Of a stretch of DNA of 64,000 bases, positions 1 through 8,348 are shown piece by piece. This DNA is from Xanthomonas phaseoli pv. phaseoli. GTDB lineage: Bacteria > Pseudomonadota > Gammaproteobacteria > Xanthomonadales > Xanthomonadaceae. Where the stretch lies: positions 23,662 through 87,661 of the forward strand of contig CP094244.1 in the NCBI GenBank assembly GCA_022749655.1, given 5' to 3'. Both the position numbers and the translations under genes were made by a program. Each line of letters opens with the position of its first letter. Positions within the stretch are counted from its first letter, which is position 1. The notes beneath the pieces are model-generated. The model searched no databases and was not told where the DNA came from. It was given only the letters and a program-made list of their open reading frames with translations.

Positions 1-57
1 ATGTTTGTTTCCCGGCGCATTCCGCCGGCCGATCACGCGTTCCGTGTCGAGCGATAG
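1..57 (+). CDS. 3' end of a conserved plasmid protein (rest at 58311-58895)
   Basis: The window opens inside this gene. The 18 codons before the TAG at 55-57 are the same as the last codons of the 194-residue protein whose full copy lies at 58311-58895. The plasmid is circular and the contig start falls in this gene. No function is recognised. Confidence 0.8.
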   Translation: MFVSRRIPPADHAFRVER

Positions 58-114
58 CCGGGACGAATCATGCCGGCGCCTCATGGCGCGAGGGCAAAAT
101 GCGTGCCACGCATG

Positions 115-135
115 GTGTGCAATGGTTGTGCACAC
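115..135. promoter_or_regulatory. Palindromic operator, copy 1
   Basis: Left half GTGTGCAAT, spacer GGT, right half TGTGCACAC. The right half departs from the consensus ATTGCACAC at two positions. The same 9-3-9 palindrome precedes several accessory genes at 55264, 56242, 56706 and 57811. This copy lies between the gene ending at 57 and the replication leader, so it may control an antisense or leader transcript. The repressor is unknown. Confidence 0.6.
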
Positions 136-230
136 GGGGATTGCTTGCGGTTTAAGGGCCGCGCGCGGATACTTGGCAGCGATATGACAACGCGGGTGGG
201 AAGGCTACTAGCGCAGTAGACCCCGAAAAC

Positions 231-261
231 GAAAAAACCGCCCCGGCAAGGGCGGCTTTTT
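231..261. terminator. Rho-independent terminator before the rep leader
   Basis: An A run, the stem CCGCCC/GGGCGG and a T run form a hairpin that would work in both directions. The second replication locus has the same hairpin at 13614-13643. It could end transcripts entering from the left, or be the terminator of a countertranscript RNA controlling repA. Confidence 0.7.
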
Positions 262-273
262 CATCACTGGGCT

Positions 274-327
274 GGCGGGACAAAACCAGTCAATGGGCTA
301 GTCAGATAGCTCCATCCTAATCCCGCC
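274..327 (+). promoter_or_regulatory. Possible long-range pairing in the repA leader
   Basis: GGCGGGA at 274-280 is complementary to TCCCGCC at 321-327, and both are kept in the second replication locus. The pairing lies just before the ribosome binding site of the leader peptide. IncFII/IncI-type plasmids control repA through similar leader structures and an antisense RNA. Function here is inferred from position and conservation only. Confidence 0.4.
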
Positions 328-353
328 GGCGAAGCCGTGCAAGAGGGAAAAGG

Positions 354-422
354 ATGCAAAGGCCGAAACGCCGACCACCTTGCCCCGCTGCCGTTCATCG
401 GCGCGGGACATGTCAACAGTAG
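354..422 (+). CDS. 22-residue leader peptide overlapping the repA start
   Basis: ATG at 354 follows a strong purine-rich ribosome binding site (AGAGGGAAAAGG). The short frame ends with TAG at 420-422, 13 bases inside the repA start at 410. The second replication locus (13734-13802) encodes an identical 22-residue peptide although its RepA has clearly diverged. Placement and length recall the Tap/RepB leader peptides of IncFII and related plasmids, whose translation opens the repA start. Translational coupling is inferred. Confidence 0.55.
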   Translation: MQRPKRRPPCPAAVHRRGTCQQ

Positions 423-1231
423 ATCCAGGCTCTCACACGCCAGGCCCTGAACCGACCGCTCCCAGCGGTCGGCCGCACAAGCGTGTGCACTGGCGTCAGC
501 CCAAGCCACCGGCCGGCAAGAAGCGCCGGCCGGCCGTCCTCGATGCCACCCGCGACGCGCTGGTGCGCAGCCTGGAACAACGGCGCGGCTCGCTGTGGAT
601 GCGGATTAGCCGCAACGTCATCGTGGCCGGCTATGCCCTGGACAAGGCACTGACGAGGGTGCGGGCGCTGCGCGCTGATGGCGCCGAATCACTGCTGGCC
701 ATGTCCGTCGCCCTGCTCTACCTGGCCGACGTGCGCACCGGGTTTGTGGGCAAGCCGCGCCATGGCGGCGGCCGTTGGCACCGCTACACCCTCAAGGATC
801 TCGCCCAGCTCGCCTATGGCGGACAGACCGGCGCCGAGCTGGAACGTGCCAAACGCTCGATCGACATGATGGTGAGCCTTGGCTGGGCATTCCCCACCAA
901 GCAGGTGCGCCGGCACACCAAAGATGCCGAAGGCCGCGACGGGTGGAGCAGCGAGCCGGGCGTGCGCCGGCTCAACTTCCAACGGCTGTGCGACATGGCC
1001 GGCACCAGCTGGTTACTCAAGCGCGACCGCAAGCACGCCGACCAGGCGCGTGGGACCGGTGTTGCGTCCTTCGTCCAGGCGCACGCACGCCGGCAGTCGC
1101 CCCAGGGCGCGGCCACTACGCCGCGCACGGGCGCTGCCCGCCCTGCGGCACACCGAGCCACGGGCGACCCGCCAGGCGGCGCACAGAGCGCCGTGCAGCA
1201 CATCTCCGACATCCTCGCCCTGTTCAAATAG
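410..1231 (+). CDS. repA: RepA-like replication initiator, copy 1
   Basis: A basic protein of about 273 residues. The N-terminus is Pro- and Arg-rich. The core, about residues 60-195, has the pattern of an IncFII-like RepA winged-helix domain, for example GKPRHGGG, LAQLAYGG and a predicted recognition helix ending in LGWAFPTKQVRR. I place the start at ATG 410; a TTG at 380 is in frame but has no ribosome site. Translation is probably coupled to the leader peptide at 354-422. Structured DNA that may be the origin follows immediately. A diverged paralogue lies at 13790-14608. Assignment as initiator rests on fold pattern and context. Confidence 0.6.
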   Translation: MSTVDPGSHTPGPEPTAPSGRPHKRVHWRQPKPPAGKKRRPAVLDATRDALVRSLEQRRGSLWMRISRNVIVAGYALDKALTRVRALRADGAESLLAMSVALLYLADVRTGFVGKPRHGGGRWHRYTLKDLAQLAYGGQTGAELERAKRSIDMMVSLGWAFPTKQVRRHTKDAEGRDGWSSEPGVRRLNFQRLCDMAGTSWLLKRDRKHADQARGTGVASFVQAHARRQSPQGAATTPRTGAARPAAHRATGDPPGGAQSAVQHISDILALFK

Positions 1232-1494
1232 CCGTCCCGGCAGGCGTGCCCCTGCCCGATGCCGCAAAAACAGGTGTCCACGCCGGCCAATCTGCCGCGA
1301 TCAGGCTAGCTGCCCCCTCTGCGGCGGCCTCGATCATCGCCTCGACGCCCTCAACGACACCCGCCAAAGCGAGTTCCCCACCGCCTCGGGGATAACCTGT
1401 GGGGAAGTAGCGCTATTTGTGCTCCTTAATTGCCAGGCCAACCAGTCAACCTATGGTTGAAAACACAGTCAGTAGAGCGCTCAACAGCAAAACC

Positions 1495-1830
1495 GGCGTC
1501 GCCGCCGCTACGCGACGCCGACAGCGTTAAAAGCTTTATCGAGTTGCGGGGGCTGCGCCCCCATGTCCTCCCTACGCGGCTACGCCGCTACGGTCGCAAC
1601 TTCGACCCCCGGAGAGGGGCGTAAACGCCCCTCTCCCACCGGCTCTGCCCTCACTCAGGCGAAGGCTGAAACAACTGGATGGCAGAGCCGGCGGCTCCCT
1701 CACCCCAAAAGCAGGTCAGCAGGGAGTGATATACCGAGCGAATGAAGTAGAAGGCCCTGACCAGGCTGAAGGTGCCGATCACTCCGCAGAGGTAGAGCGG
1801 TCATCGTGCGCTACGCGCACACCAGCAGGT
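1495..1830. other. Structured origin-like region 1 (oriV candidate)
   Basis: This follows repA and is rich in hairpins: a GGGGGC/GCCCCC stem near 1547-1562, a perfect 11-bp stem with TAAA loop at 1611-1636, and an 11-bp stem pairing 1639-1649 with 1681-1691. A GGTCAGCAGGGAGTGA motif sits at 1714-1729 and GTGCGC-TAC-GCGCAC near 1806. The second rep locus has a stem at the matching place with a different sequence (14937-14948 with 14982-14993), so the pairing is kept while the bases change. Origin function is inferred. Confidence 0.5.
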
Positions 1831-1835
1831 CGCCG

Positions 1836-2102
1836 TCACTTCACGCGGTGGATCAATCCACTGCGACAGATCACGTAGGCACGGTCACATGGGAAAGCCA
1901 TGAGCTTACGGATCGACTTTTTGCGCGGAGCCAGGTTGTCCAGCTCGATGGCCACGGTCCATCTGCCGTTGCTTACTACCAGGTCAATTACGCCTTGCCG
2001 GTTTTTTTCCATTTGCAGCGGCACTTCCCATTCGACATGCCATGTCCGCCGCTTCAAACGACGTGACCACTGAAGCTGAAAGCGGTGGGCTGGTTGTGGC
2101 AT
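1836..2102 (-). CDS. Small protein resembling a PD-(D/E)xK nuclease core
   Basis: 88 residues from ATG 2102. The series EWEVPLQ...GVIDLVV...TVAIELDN followed by Lys/Arg-rich AKKS-like residues suggests a minimal restriction-endonuclease-like fold, but the protein is short and the match is by eye. A T run at 2002-2008 keeps the frame open here. The other reading of this DNA at 60840-60845 has one T fewer, which breaks the gene. It lies between the origin region and the par locus, on the opposite strand to parA. Confidence 0.4.
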   Translation of the reverse strand: MPQPAHRFQLQWSRRLKRRTWHVEWEVPLQMEKNRQGVIDLVVSNGRWTVAIELDNLAPRKKSIRKLMAFPCDRAYVICRSGLIHRVK

Positions 2103-2120
2103 CGCCAGAAATTTATCCTG

Positions 2121-2206
2121 TTGCATGCAAGTTGTCACGTCGTCATGCATGCTTGTCGCTAATTCAGCTTGCATGCGTGCATGCGTGTTGCTAAGGTATT
2201 GCACAC
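2121..2206. repeat. GCATGCAAG repeats and operator half-site upstream of parA
   Basis: At least three GCATGCAAG or CTTGCATGC units occur at 2121-2185, followed by ATTGCACAC at 2198-2206, which is the right half of the plasmid-wide palindrome. Both sit just before the parA ribosome binding site. The same GCATGC units flank parB (3213-3450) and recur at 56186-56228. They are candidate binding sites for the small par protein (autoregulation, or part of the centromere). Confidence 0.6.
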
Positions 2207-2245
2207 TTGCCCTCAAGCAAGTGACTTCCACCAGGAGCGCAGTGC

Positions 2246-2879
2246 ATGAAAACCGTAGCCATCGCCGTCCAGAAGGGCGGCGCAGGTAAGACCACCATCG
2301 CGGTCCATCTGGCGGTGGCCGCGCAACAAGCAGGCCTGCGCGTTGCGCTGGCCGACACCGACCCCCAAGGCTCGGCCAAGGCATGGGCAGAAACCCGGTC
2401 GGATTCGACTTTGGAGGTGGTGGCGATCACATCGGCCAATGTCGGCGCTGCGGTCGCGGCCGCCGCCGAGGAAGGCTATGACCTGTTGATTGTGGACACC
2501 CCCGCATGCATCGGCCGGCATCGCCGCCGCGCTTGAGCATGCGGATCTAGCCTTGATGCCTGTCCGGCCAAGCCTGCTGGACCTTGCGGCCGCCCCGGCG
2601 TCCATCCGGCTACTGCACGCCAGCGGCAAGCCGGGGGCGTTCATCCTGTCCAGCGCTCCGATCCGGGCCAGCGAAACGCGCGAAATCGAGCGAGAACTAG
2701 CCAATACCGGCATTCCGGTGCTGGAAACGGTCATCCACGACCGTACGGCCTACCGCCGCGCCCTTGCTCATGGCCAGGCCGTGGGCGAATTTGAGCCGGC
2801 CGGCAAGGCCGCATTTGAGGTTCGCGCACTCTGGCGCGAAGTGAATACGCTACTCGCAACCAAAGGAACCCAAGCATGA
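2246..2879 (+). CDS. parA: ParA partition ATPase (one frameshift as assembled)
   Basis: A small ParA of about 210 residues. It has the deviant Walker A motif KGGAGKTT near residue 10, the second ATPase motif [11 protein letters not shown] near residue 40, and a VDTPP motif. It would be a nucleoid-associated ATPase moving the plasmid with its DNA-binding partner. ATG 2246 has an AGGAG site eight bases upstream. The frame breaks at the C run 2499-2503; one extra C restores VDTPP and joins both parts. The stop overlaps the next ATG by four bases (ATGA). It has no N-terminal helix-turn-helix, as in type Ib ParA proteins. Confidence 0.85.
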
Positions 2880-3211
2880 ACACCGGACTCACCGGCAAGC
2901 TCGCCGCCCTGGACAAGAACAAGACCCAGCCGGAGAAGCCGGCGCGCCCAGCGGCGGACGCCGACAGTGCGCAAGGCACCAGCCGCCCATCCAGCGCTGG
3001 TAAGAGCGCGCCGAAGGTCGGGGCGACACGAACCGTCACAATCCGGCACCTGACCGACGACGACCTGCGCCGGCTATCTGAATTTAGGTATACCCACAAC
3101 CTGACGATTCAGGACATTTCCATCAAGGGCATTTCCATGTTCCTCACCTCGATGGGACTTGCCCCGCTGTCCGCGATGGCCGACACCCCAGACGACGGCC
3201 AGGCTGAATAA
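2876..3211 (+). CDS. Small ParB-like centromere-binding partner of ParA
   Basis: 111 residues. The N-terminal half is low-complexity (Lys, Ala, Pro, Ser). The C-terminal half reads TVTIRHLTDDDLRRLSEF followed by two helices, which fits a ribbon-helix-helix or similar DNA-binding fold. It overlaps parA by four bases and is followed at once by the GCATGCAAG array, the typical layout of a small par operon. The role as adaptor and autoregulator is inferred from position; no family name is claimed. Confidence 0.6.
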   Translation: MNTGLTGKLAALDKNKTQPEKPARPAADADSAQGTSRPSSAGKSAPKVGATRTVTIRHLTDDDLRRLSEFRYTHNLTIQDISIKGISMFLTSMGLAPLSAMADTPDDGQAE

Positions 3212-3212
3212 T

Positions 3213-3450
3213 CTTGCATGCAAGACGACTCGCAGGCATGCATGCATGCTGAAATGAAGACAAACAGTCGTGCATGTAAGTCTGCAAGGTTGCTTAGTGT
3301 CTAGCATGCAAGACAGCAAGCTGTCATGCATGCATGTCGGAAAGGTGCATGCAAGTCGTCAAGCCGCTGACGCAGCTTGCAGGCATGCAGGCTGCCACAA
3401 CCACCATATAAGCCGCATGCAAGTCATCAAGCATGCGTGCATGCAGGTGT
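3213..3450. repeat. GCATGCAAG iteron array, candidate parS
   Basis: Roughly ten copies of GCATGCAAG or shorter GCATGC forms, in both orientations, are spread over 240 bp between the ParB-like gene and the transfer genes. Examples begin near 3216, 3237, 3271, 3305, 3327, 3348 and 3414. No gene is convincing here. Arrays of short palindromic units beside parAB usually form the centromere. Confidence 0.65.
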
Positions 3451-3454
3451 AGGG

Positions 3455-4519
3455 ATGGGTGCCCAGGTCGTTGAAGCCTTCGCCAAGGGCCGGACAAATC
3501 GGCGGATACTCGCCGGTAAGCCGCGCGAGGTCGGCCGGTGGGTGATCGGCGACGAAGGAACCCGCCGCCGGCTTCTGAGCTTCGCACCTGGTGACCGCTT
3601 CGCGCTCGACCTGTGGGAGCAAAACGACTATGGCACAACCCGTTGGCGGGTCGTGCTGTGTGAAGCATTACAGCCCGGCGAGACCGGGGATAGCGTGCCA
3701 TCGGTGCGCCCCGATGTTGCCATTCTGGCCGACATTACCGGCGCAACACGGGTGCGCGCGTATGTCGCTTGGTTAGCCCTCAATCGCGCGAAAATTGAGA
3801 CGCTAAATCGGCTAGAATTGGCGCGAATCGAACAGTTTTTCCAGCGCATGCCACTGGCGCGGTTGAAGGTTTTAACCGCCGACGTGAGAGCCAAACTCCC
3901 CGGAAAAGGCGAGGTTAGCGGCATGTCTGTGACACGAAAAAGGGTCATATCAGGACTGGCAATCGGTCTAGGTCTGGCGGTTTTGGCTCCGGCGCTTGGC
4001 TGGGCAAGTGCCCGTATTCTTAGCGCGTTTGGGTTCACTGTCATCGCCAATTTGTCGCCCAGCGTTGCGCAGGGCATGTATCTACTGGACCGCAATGTGC
4101 GTAGCGCAGAGCGGGGTCAGCTGGTCGCTTTTCCGCCCCACAATGCCGCTGCCCGGTACGGCTTTGAACGCGGTTGGATGAAGCCCGGAAGTCTCTACAT
4201 CAAGCGCGTTGGTGCCGTCGCCGGTGACACCGTGTGCGTCAATGTCGAAGTCACGATTGCGACCCCGACGACACCCGGGCACCCGGCGACGTTTACACGC
4301 GTAGGTGCTGTATCTGCAACGGATCACACAGGTGTGCCGCTACCCCATGCGCTGCAAGGTTGCAATCGCGTGACCGCAGGACACATTTTTCCCGTCGGTG
4401 ACGGCTTAGCGAACAGCTACGACGGCCGCTATTACGGGTTTGTGCCGGTGACCCTGATTGCCGGACGCATCACGCCGATATGGACCCAGGCGCAGCCAGA
4501 TGGAGCCGATCATGAGTGA
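3455..4519 (+). CDS. traF: DUF2840-like domain joined to TraF-type S26 signal peptidase
   Basis: One open frame carries two domains. Residues 1-155 resemble DUF2840 proteins of Tn4371-like transfer modules (EQNDYGTTRWRV, VPSVRPDV). Residues 157-355 are a TraF-family S26 peptidase: one membrane segment, nucleophile Ser in PSVAQGMY, general-base Lys in LYIKRVGAVAGD and a C-terminal SYDGRYYGFV box. TraF matures the TrbC pilin in IncP systems. These domains are normally separate genes. One more A in the run at 3904-3907 would end the first at TAG 3916 and leave TraF starting at ATG 3923, so the fusion may be an error. It overlaps the next gene. Confidence 0.75.
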   Translation: MGAQVVEAFAKGRTNRRILAGKPREVGRWVIGDEGTRRRLLSFAPGDRFALDLWEQNDYGTTRWRVVLCEALQPGETGDSVPSVRPDVAILADITGATRVRAYVAWLALNRAKIETLNRLELARIEQFFQRMPLARLKVLTADVRAKLPGKGEVSGMSVTRKRVISGLAIGLGLAVLAPALGWASARILSAFGFTVIANLSPSVAQGMYLLDRNVRSAERGQLVAFPPHNAAARYGFERGWMKPGSLYIKRVGAVAGDTVCVNVEVTIATPTTPGHPATFTRVGAVSATDHTGVPLPHALQGCNRVTAGHIFPVGDGLANSYDGRYYGFVPVTLIAGRITPIWTQAQPDGADHE

Positions 4520-5102
4520 CCTGATGTCGCTAATTCTCGCCTGTTCTATCGGCGTGCATCCGCAGACCGTGCAAGCCATCATTAAGCATGAAAGCGGCGG
4601 CAACCCCTACGCCATCAACAATCAGGCCCGTAGCTTCTACCCGACCAGGCTGGAGGACGCGCAACGCATTGCGGTCGAACAGGTGCGCGCGGGACGCAGT
4701 ACCGATATCGGACTGATGCAGATCAACTCGCAACATCTAGGCAAGTTAGGGTTAACCCCGATTGACCTGCTGGACCCGTGCACGAACATCCGTGTCGGCA
4801 CCACCATCCTCAGCCAGAACTATGCGCAAACATGGGCCAAGTATCGCGCCGAAAAGCCGGCATTGCTGGGTGCGCTTTCGATATACAACACGGGCAACGA
4901 GTCGCGCGGATTGCGTAACGGATATGTGGGCTGGGTGTCGCAAGCGGCCGGGGTCACGGTCAACTTGCCCGCTGGCGAGAGAGGGAGCGGCCGGCGGTCC
5001 ACCAAAGCCCAATCCAATGCTGTTTCCGTGGTGTCGCCAGCTGCCGCGCCAACCGGGTTTGCAGGAACCGGCCCGAAGCCTTCAAAGCAGGGGCCACGCT
5101 GA
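4512..5102 (+). CDS. VirB1-like lytic transglycosylase
   Basis: 196 residues from ATG 4512, which overlaps the traF stop by eight bases. It shows the SLT/lysozyme-like fold: catalytic Glu in IKHESGGNPYAINN, then GLMQINSQHL and ALSIYNTG. It would open peptidoglycan locally for the conjugation channel. No clear signal peptide is seen; the first residues are moderately hydrophobic. The C-terminus is a Ser/Ala/Pro-rich tail. A second, truncated VirB1-like gene lies at 39535-40092. Confidence 0.8.
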   Translation: MSDLMSLILACSIGVHPQTVQAIIKHESGGNPYAINNQARSFYPTRLEDAQRIAVEQVRAGRSTDIGLMQINSQHLGKLGLTPIDLLDPCTNIRVGTTILSQNYAQTWAKYRAEKPALLGALSIYNTGNESRGLRNGYVGWVSQAAGVTVNLPAGERGSGRRSTKAQSNAVSVVSPAAAPTGFAGTGPKPSKQGPR

Positions 5103-5388
5103 CCGCTTGTGTGGCGCTGTGGGCGGCCTGGTCGTCCAGGTGAGTGGACCCAGTGGTGCTACTCGGCGACGCGCCAGAGCAGTGCGAGGCCGGGTGGTGG
5201 GTTTCTGGGGTAGGGTGGCCAGGTCGAGGGGGTCGGGGGTCGGAGGGCAAAACGGAGAAGAAGGGCAAGATAAAAGTGTGTGTGGTATGTGGGTTTTAAC
5301 TGACTATTTTTATTGGTTTTTTCTTACAACGTTTGCAGCTGACTATGTTGTAAATTACAACAGAGATTTTTAAGGCTGGGAGACTGCC
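5103..5388. other. Intergenic region before the relaxase, oriT candidate
   Basis: No gene is seen. The left part is G-rich. The right part is AT-rich and holds a perfect palindrome GTTGTAA-A-TTACAAC at 5347-5361, a further TTACAAC at 5324-5330, and two TGACTAT direct repeats near 5301 and 5341. An AT-rich tract with inverted repeats directly upstream of a relaxase gene is a usual place for oriT or for an operator of a relaxosome protein. No known nick sequence was recognised. Confidence 0.4.
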
Positions 5389-5452
5389 GTGGCCGGCATT
5401 GAAAAGCGGAGTTCATCGGGGCTAGACCAGAGCGCTGGGAAGGGCAGCCAGG

Positions 5453-8344
5453 GTGCAAGTAGCACCGACAAGCCGCTGCGCGTTCGTCTGTCAGGGGCGC
5501 CAGGCGCGTAACAATTCCCAGGTCAACGAAGTCATCAGCCGTGTCAAAAGCGCTGCCAAGCGGGCGGCACGTACCGGGCGCATTTCCGGCGCGATCACGC
5601 ACCATGCAGGGCGCGGCGCTGGCGTCAGGATCAATACCGGAAGCCGACAGCAGCGCGTCACCATCAAGGCCCGTGTGGTTGCAGCGCCACGGGTCGGAGC
5701 AAAGGCCGCCATGCAGCGGCACGTTGACTATGCGCAACGCCACGGCGTAGATAAGGATGGTGGGCCGGCGCGCCCTTTTACCGACACGGGCGAACTCACG
5801 CGCGAGCAGACATCGCAGTTCGTGGACCGGGCAGAGCCTGACCGGCATTCGTTCCGATTCATCGTCTCGCCGGAAGATGGCGCTAACCTGAATCTAGAAA
5901 GCTACACGCGTGATCTGATGCAACAGATGGAGCGGGATCTAGGGACAAAACTGGATTGGATGGCGGTCGCCCACCATGACACCGACAACCCGCACGTGCA
6001 CATCATCGTGCGTGGTGTGGATGACAAGGGCGGCGACCTGGTGATTAGCCGCGACTACATCAGCAATGGCATGCGCGAGCGGGCGCGTGAGCTGGCAACC
6101 CGTGAGCTGGGATATCGGAGTGATATCGACATCTATCGTTCCGCTGCGAGGGAGGTCACGCAGGAGCGCTGGACGGGTCTGGACGCGTCCATGCTTCGGG
6201 AGCAGCAGAGCCGCGAAAGCGGCCTAATCCATGCCGGTAAGGTGCATGCAGATCCGTTCCGCAATGCACAGCGGCAATTGCGGCTCCAACGGCTGGCGAT
6301 CCTGCGTGATCACGGCTTAGCCACCGAACATATGCCCGGTCGCTGGAAGATCCACGCGAACGCGCCGGAGGCGATGCGTGCGATGGCGCAAGAGCGCAGG
6401 CTAGCAACAGAACTCAAGCCGCACATTGACGCCGAGCGTAGCCGGCGTGGACTGCTGGCGGACAAGGACAGTCTGAAAGCTGCACCCGTGCAGGGTGTCA
6501 TCCTTGATCGCGGATTGGCAGACAAACTGTCAGGCATCGAGTACGTCATTGTTGGCGGATTCGACGGCCAGGTGCATTACGCGACGCTTAGCATGCACTC
6601 AGAGCGACACATGCCTGAGCGCGGACGCGTCGGCGACACGGTGGAGCTGGGCACCTACACGCCGCCAGCCGCCACGTCTGCGGACAAGAACGTGCTAAGG
6701 CGCTTGAAGAGCGGCGTCTATCTCCCGGACGCGCATCTGGCCGAGGTGAAGACGTGGGACCCGAAGCGCTTGCCTGCGAATGCAACGCCGGAGTCCTACA
6801 TTGATGCGCACGTCAATCGCATGGAAGCACTGGCGAGCCGCGGACATGTCACCAAGCTGCCTGACGGCACGTTCCGTGTGCCGCCAGACCTCTTGGCGCG
6901 GCTCGATGGTGATCCAGCCATTGCCCGTGACAAAAGCTCGTTCGTGCGTCTGGACGTTAAGGCGCAAGGCTCGCTAAACCGCCAGAGCCAAGTCATCGGG
7001 CGCACGTTCCTTGACGACCAGCTGGCCGCTGGTCGCCTTGAGCAGCTGAAGAACACCACTGTCCGCACACGCACCCAGGTGCAGTTCCTAGACGCACTGG
7101 AAGCGCGTGCCGACCGCCTGGTTGAGTTGCAGCTGGCCCAGCGCACTCCCGCTGGGGTGCGCTTGAAGGCCGGCTTTGACGACGAGCTGCGCGACATGGA
7201 GCGCGCGATGGTGCAGAAACACCAGGTGGCGGGACTATTGAAGCCACATCTTCGAGCCGAGCGGAGCCAGAGCGGGCGACTGGCTGACGAAAAGAGCCTA
7301 GAGACATCTGGACCGGTCCAGGGCGTCATTCTCGACCGTGGGCAGGCCGCCGACAAGCGATCGGGCGCCGAATACGTCGTCGTCGCCGGCTTCGACGGCC
7401 AGGTGCATTACGCGACGCTCAGTGCCCCGTCGGAGCGGCACATGGTCGAACGCGGGCAAGTGGGTGACACCGTGACCCTCGATAGCTACACGCCGCCGGT
7501 CGCCACGGCGGCAGACAAGAACGTGCTGCGGCGGTTGAAGGATGAGATCTATTCCCCTGAGGCACACCTGGAAGAGGTCAAGGAATGGGACCCGAAACGT
7601 CTGCCCGGCAACGCAACGCCAGAGTCCTACATCGAGGCGCACGTGCGGCGTATGGACGCCTTGGCGCACCGAGGCCATGTGACCAAGTTGGAGGACGGCA
7701 CCTTCCAGGTGCCGGCCGACCTGGTGGAGCGTGTCAACGCTGATCCCACACTCAGCGACCCCAAGCGCGCCTTTGTGCGCCTGGACGTGCTTGGGAAGGG
7801 GCCGCTGCCTCAGCAGAGCCAGGTCATGGCACGCACGTTCCTGGACGACCAACTGGCCGCTGGTCGCCTTGAGCAGCTGAAGGGCGCCACCAGCCGCACC
7901 CGCACGCAAGCGCAGTTCCTGGAAGCGCTGGAAGCGCGCACCGACCGCCTGGTCGCACTGCGGATGGCCGAGCGCACTCCTGCGGGCGTGCGCCTGAAGG
8001 CGGGCTTTGACGAAGACATGCGCGGCGTGGAGCTGGCCGATGCACAGAAACGGCTAGCGTCCAAGTACGGCCAGCCGGTCAATCTCGATGTGGCCCGCCG
8101 CTTTCAGGGCACCGTGGAAGCCATCGAGAACCTGCCCAGCGGCCCCCATGCGGTGATTGTGCAGAACGGAGCGTTTGCGGTGGTGCCGGCGAAGGACGGC
8201 CTGCAAAGCCAGCTCGGCAACACCGTCGCGGTGCAGCTGGCGAAGGGCCAGAGCATGAACCAAGCCTTCCAGTCGGTGCGCATCCGCTTCGCGGCAATGG
8301 ATGTGCTGGACAAGGGCAAATCGTTAGGACTCACACGGAGTTAA
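5453..8344 (+). CDS. MOBP-type relaxase with duplicated DUF3363-like module
   Basis: 963 residues as read from GTG 5453. The relaxase domain has the histidine triad motif HHDTDNPHVHIIVRG at about residues 174-188 and a candidate catalytic Tyr in VDYAQRHGV near residue 93. It would nick oriT and lead the strand into the recipient cell. The C-terminal two thirds hold two tandem copies of a 275-residue module, at about 321-595 and 596-870 (each begins LKPH and repeats WDPKRLP and RTFLDDQLAAGRLEQLK). The true start may be GTG 5389: that frame gives a polar N-terminus and would join this one if one G in the run near 5494 were extra. Confidence 0.85.
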   Translation: MQVAPTSRCAFVCQGRQARNNSQVNEVISRVKSAAKRAARTGRISGAITHHAGRGAGVRINTGSRQQRVTIKARVVAAPRVGAKAAMQRHVDYAQRHGVDKDGGPARPFTDTGELTREQTSQFVDRAEPDRHSFRFIVSPEDGANLNLESYTRDLMQQMERDLGTKLDWMAVAHHDTDNPHVHIIVRGVDDKGGDLVISRDYISNGMRERARELATRELGYRSDIDIYRSAAREVTQERWTGLDASMLREQQSRESGLIHAGKVHADPFRNAQRQLRLQRLAILRDHGLATEHMPGRWKIHANAPEAMRAMAQERRLATELKPHIDAERSRRGLLADKDSLKAAPVQGVILDRGLADKLSGIEYVIVGGFDGQVHYATLSMHSERHMPERGRVGDTVELGTYTPPAATSADKNVLRRLKSGVYLPDAHLAEVKTWDPKRLPANATPESYIDAHVNRMEALASRGHVTKLPDGTFRVPPDLLARLDGDPAIARDKSSFVRLDVKAQGSLNRQSQVIGRTFLDDQLAAGRLEQLKNTTVRTRTQVQFLDALEARADRLVELQLAQRTPAGVRLKAGFDDELRDMERAMVQKHQVAGLLKPHLRAERSQSGRLADEKSLETSGPVQGVILDRGQAADKRSGAEYVVVAGFDGQVHYATLSAPSERHMVERGQVGDTVTLDSYTPPVATAADKNVLRRLKDEIYSPEAHLEEVKEWDPKRLPGNATPESYIEAHVRRMDALAHRGHVTKLEDGTFQVPADLVERVNADPTLSDPKRAFVRLDVLGKGPLPQQSQVMARTFLDDQLAAGRLEQLKGATSRTRTQAQFLEALEARTDRLVALRMAERTPAGVRLKAGFDEDMRGVELADAQKRLASKYGQPVNLDVARRFQGTVEAIENLPSGPHAVIVQNGAFAVVPAKDGLQSQLGNTVAVQLAKGQSMNQAFQSVRIRFAAMDVLDKGKSLGLTRS

Positions 8345-8348
8345 ACCG

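Noticed and set aside
2112..2130. IncP-like nick site (TTATCCTG) near 2112
   Set aside because: Only the short core matches, it lies far from the relaxase gene, and it overlaps the GCATGCAAG repeats.
3213..3450. CRISPR array
   Set aside because: Units are short palindromic GCATGC motifs at irregular spacing and in both orientations, without uniform spacers or cas genes.
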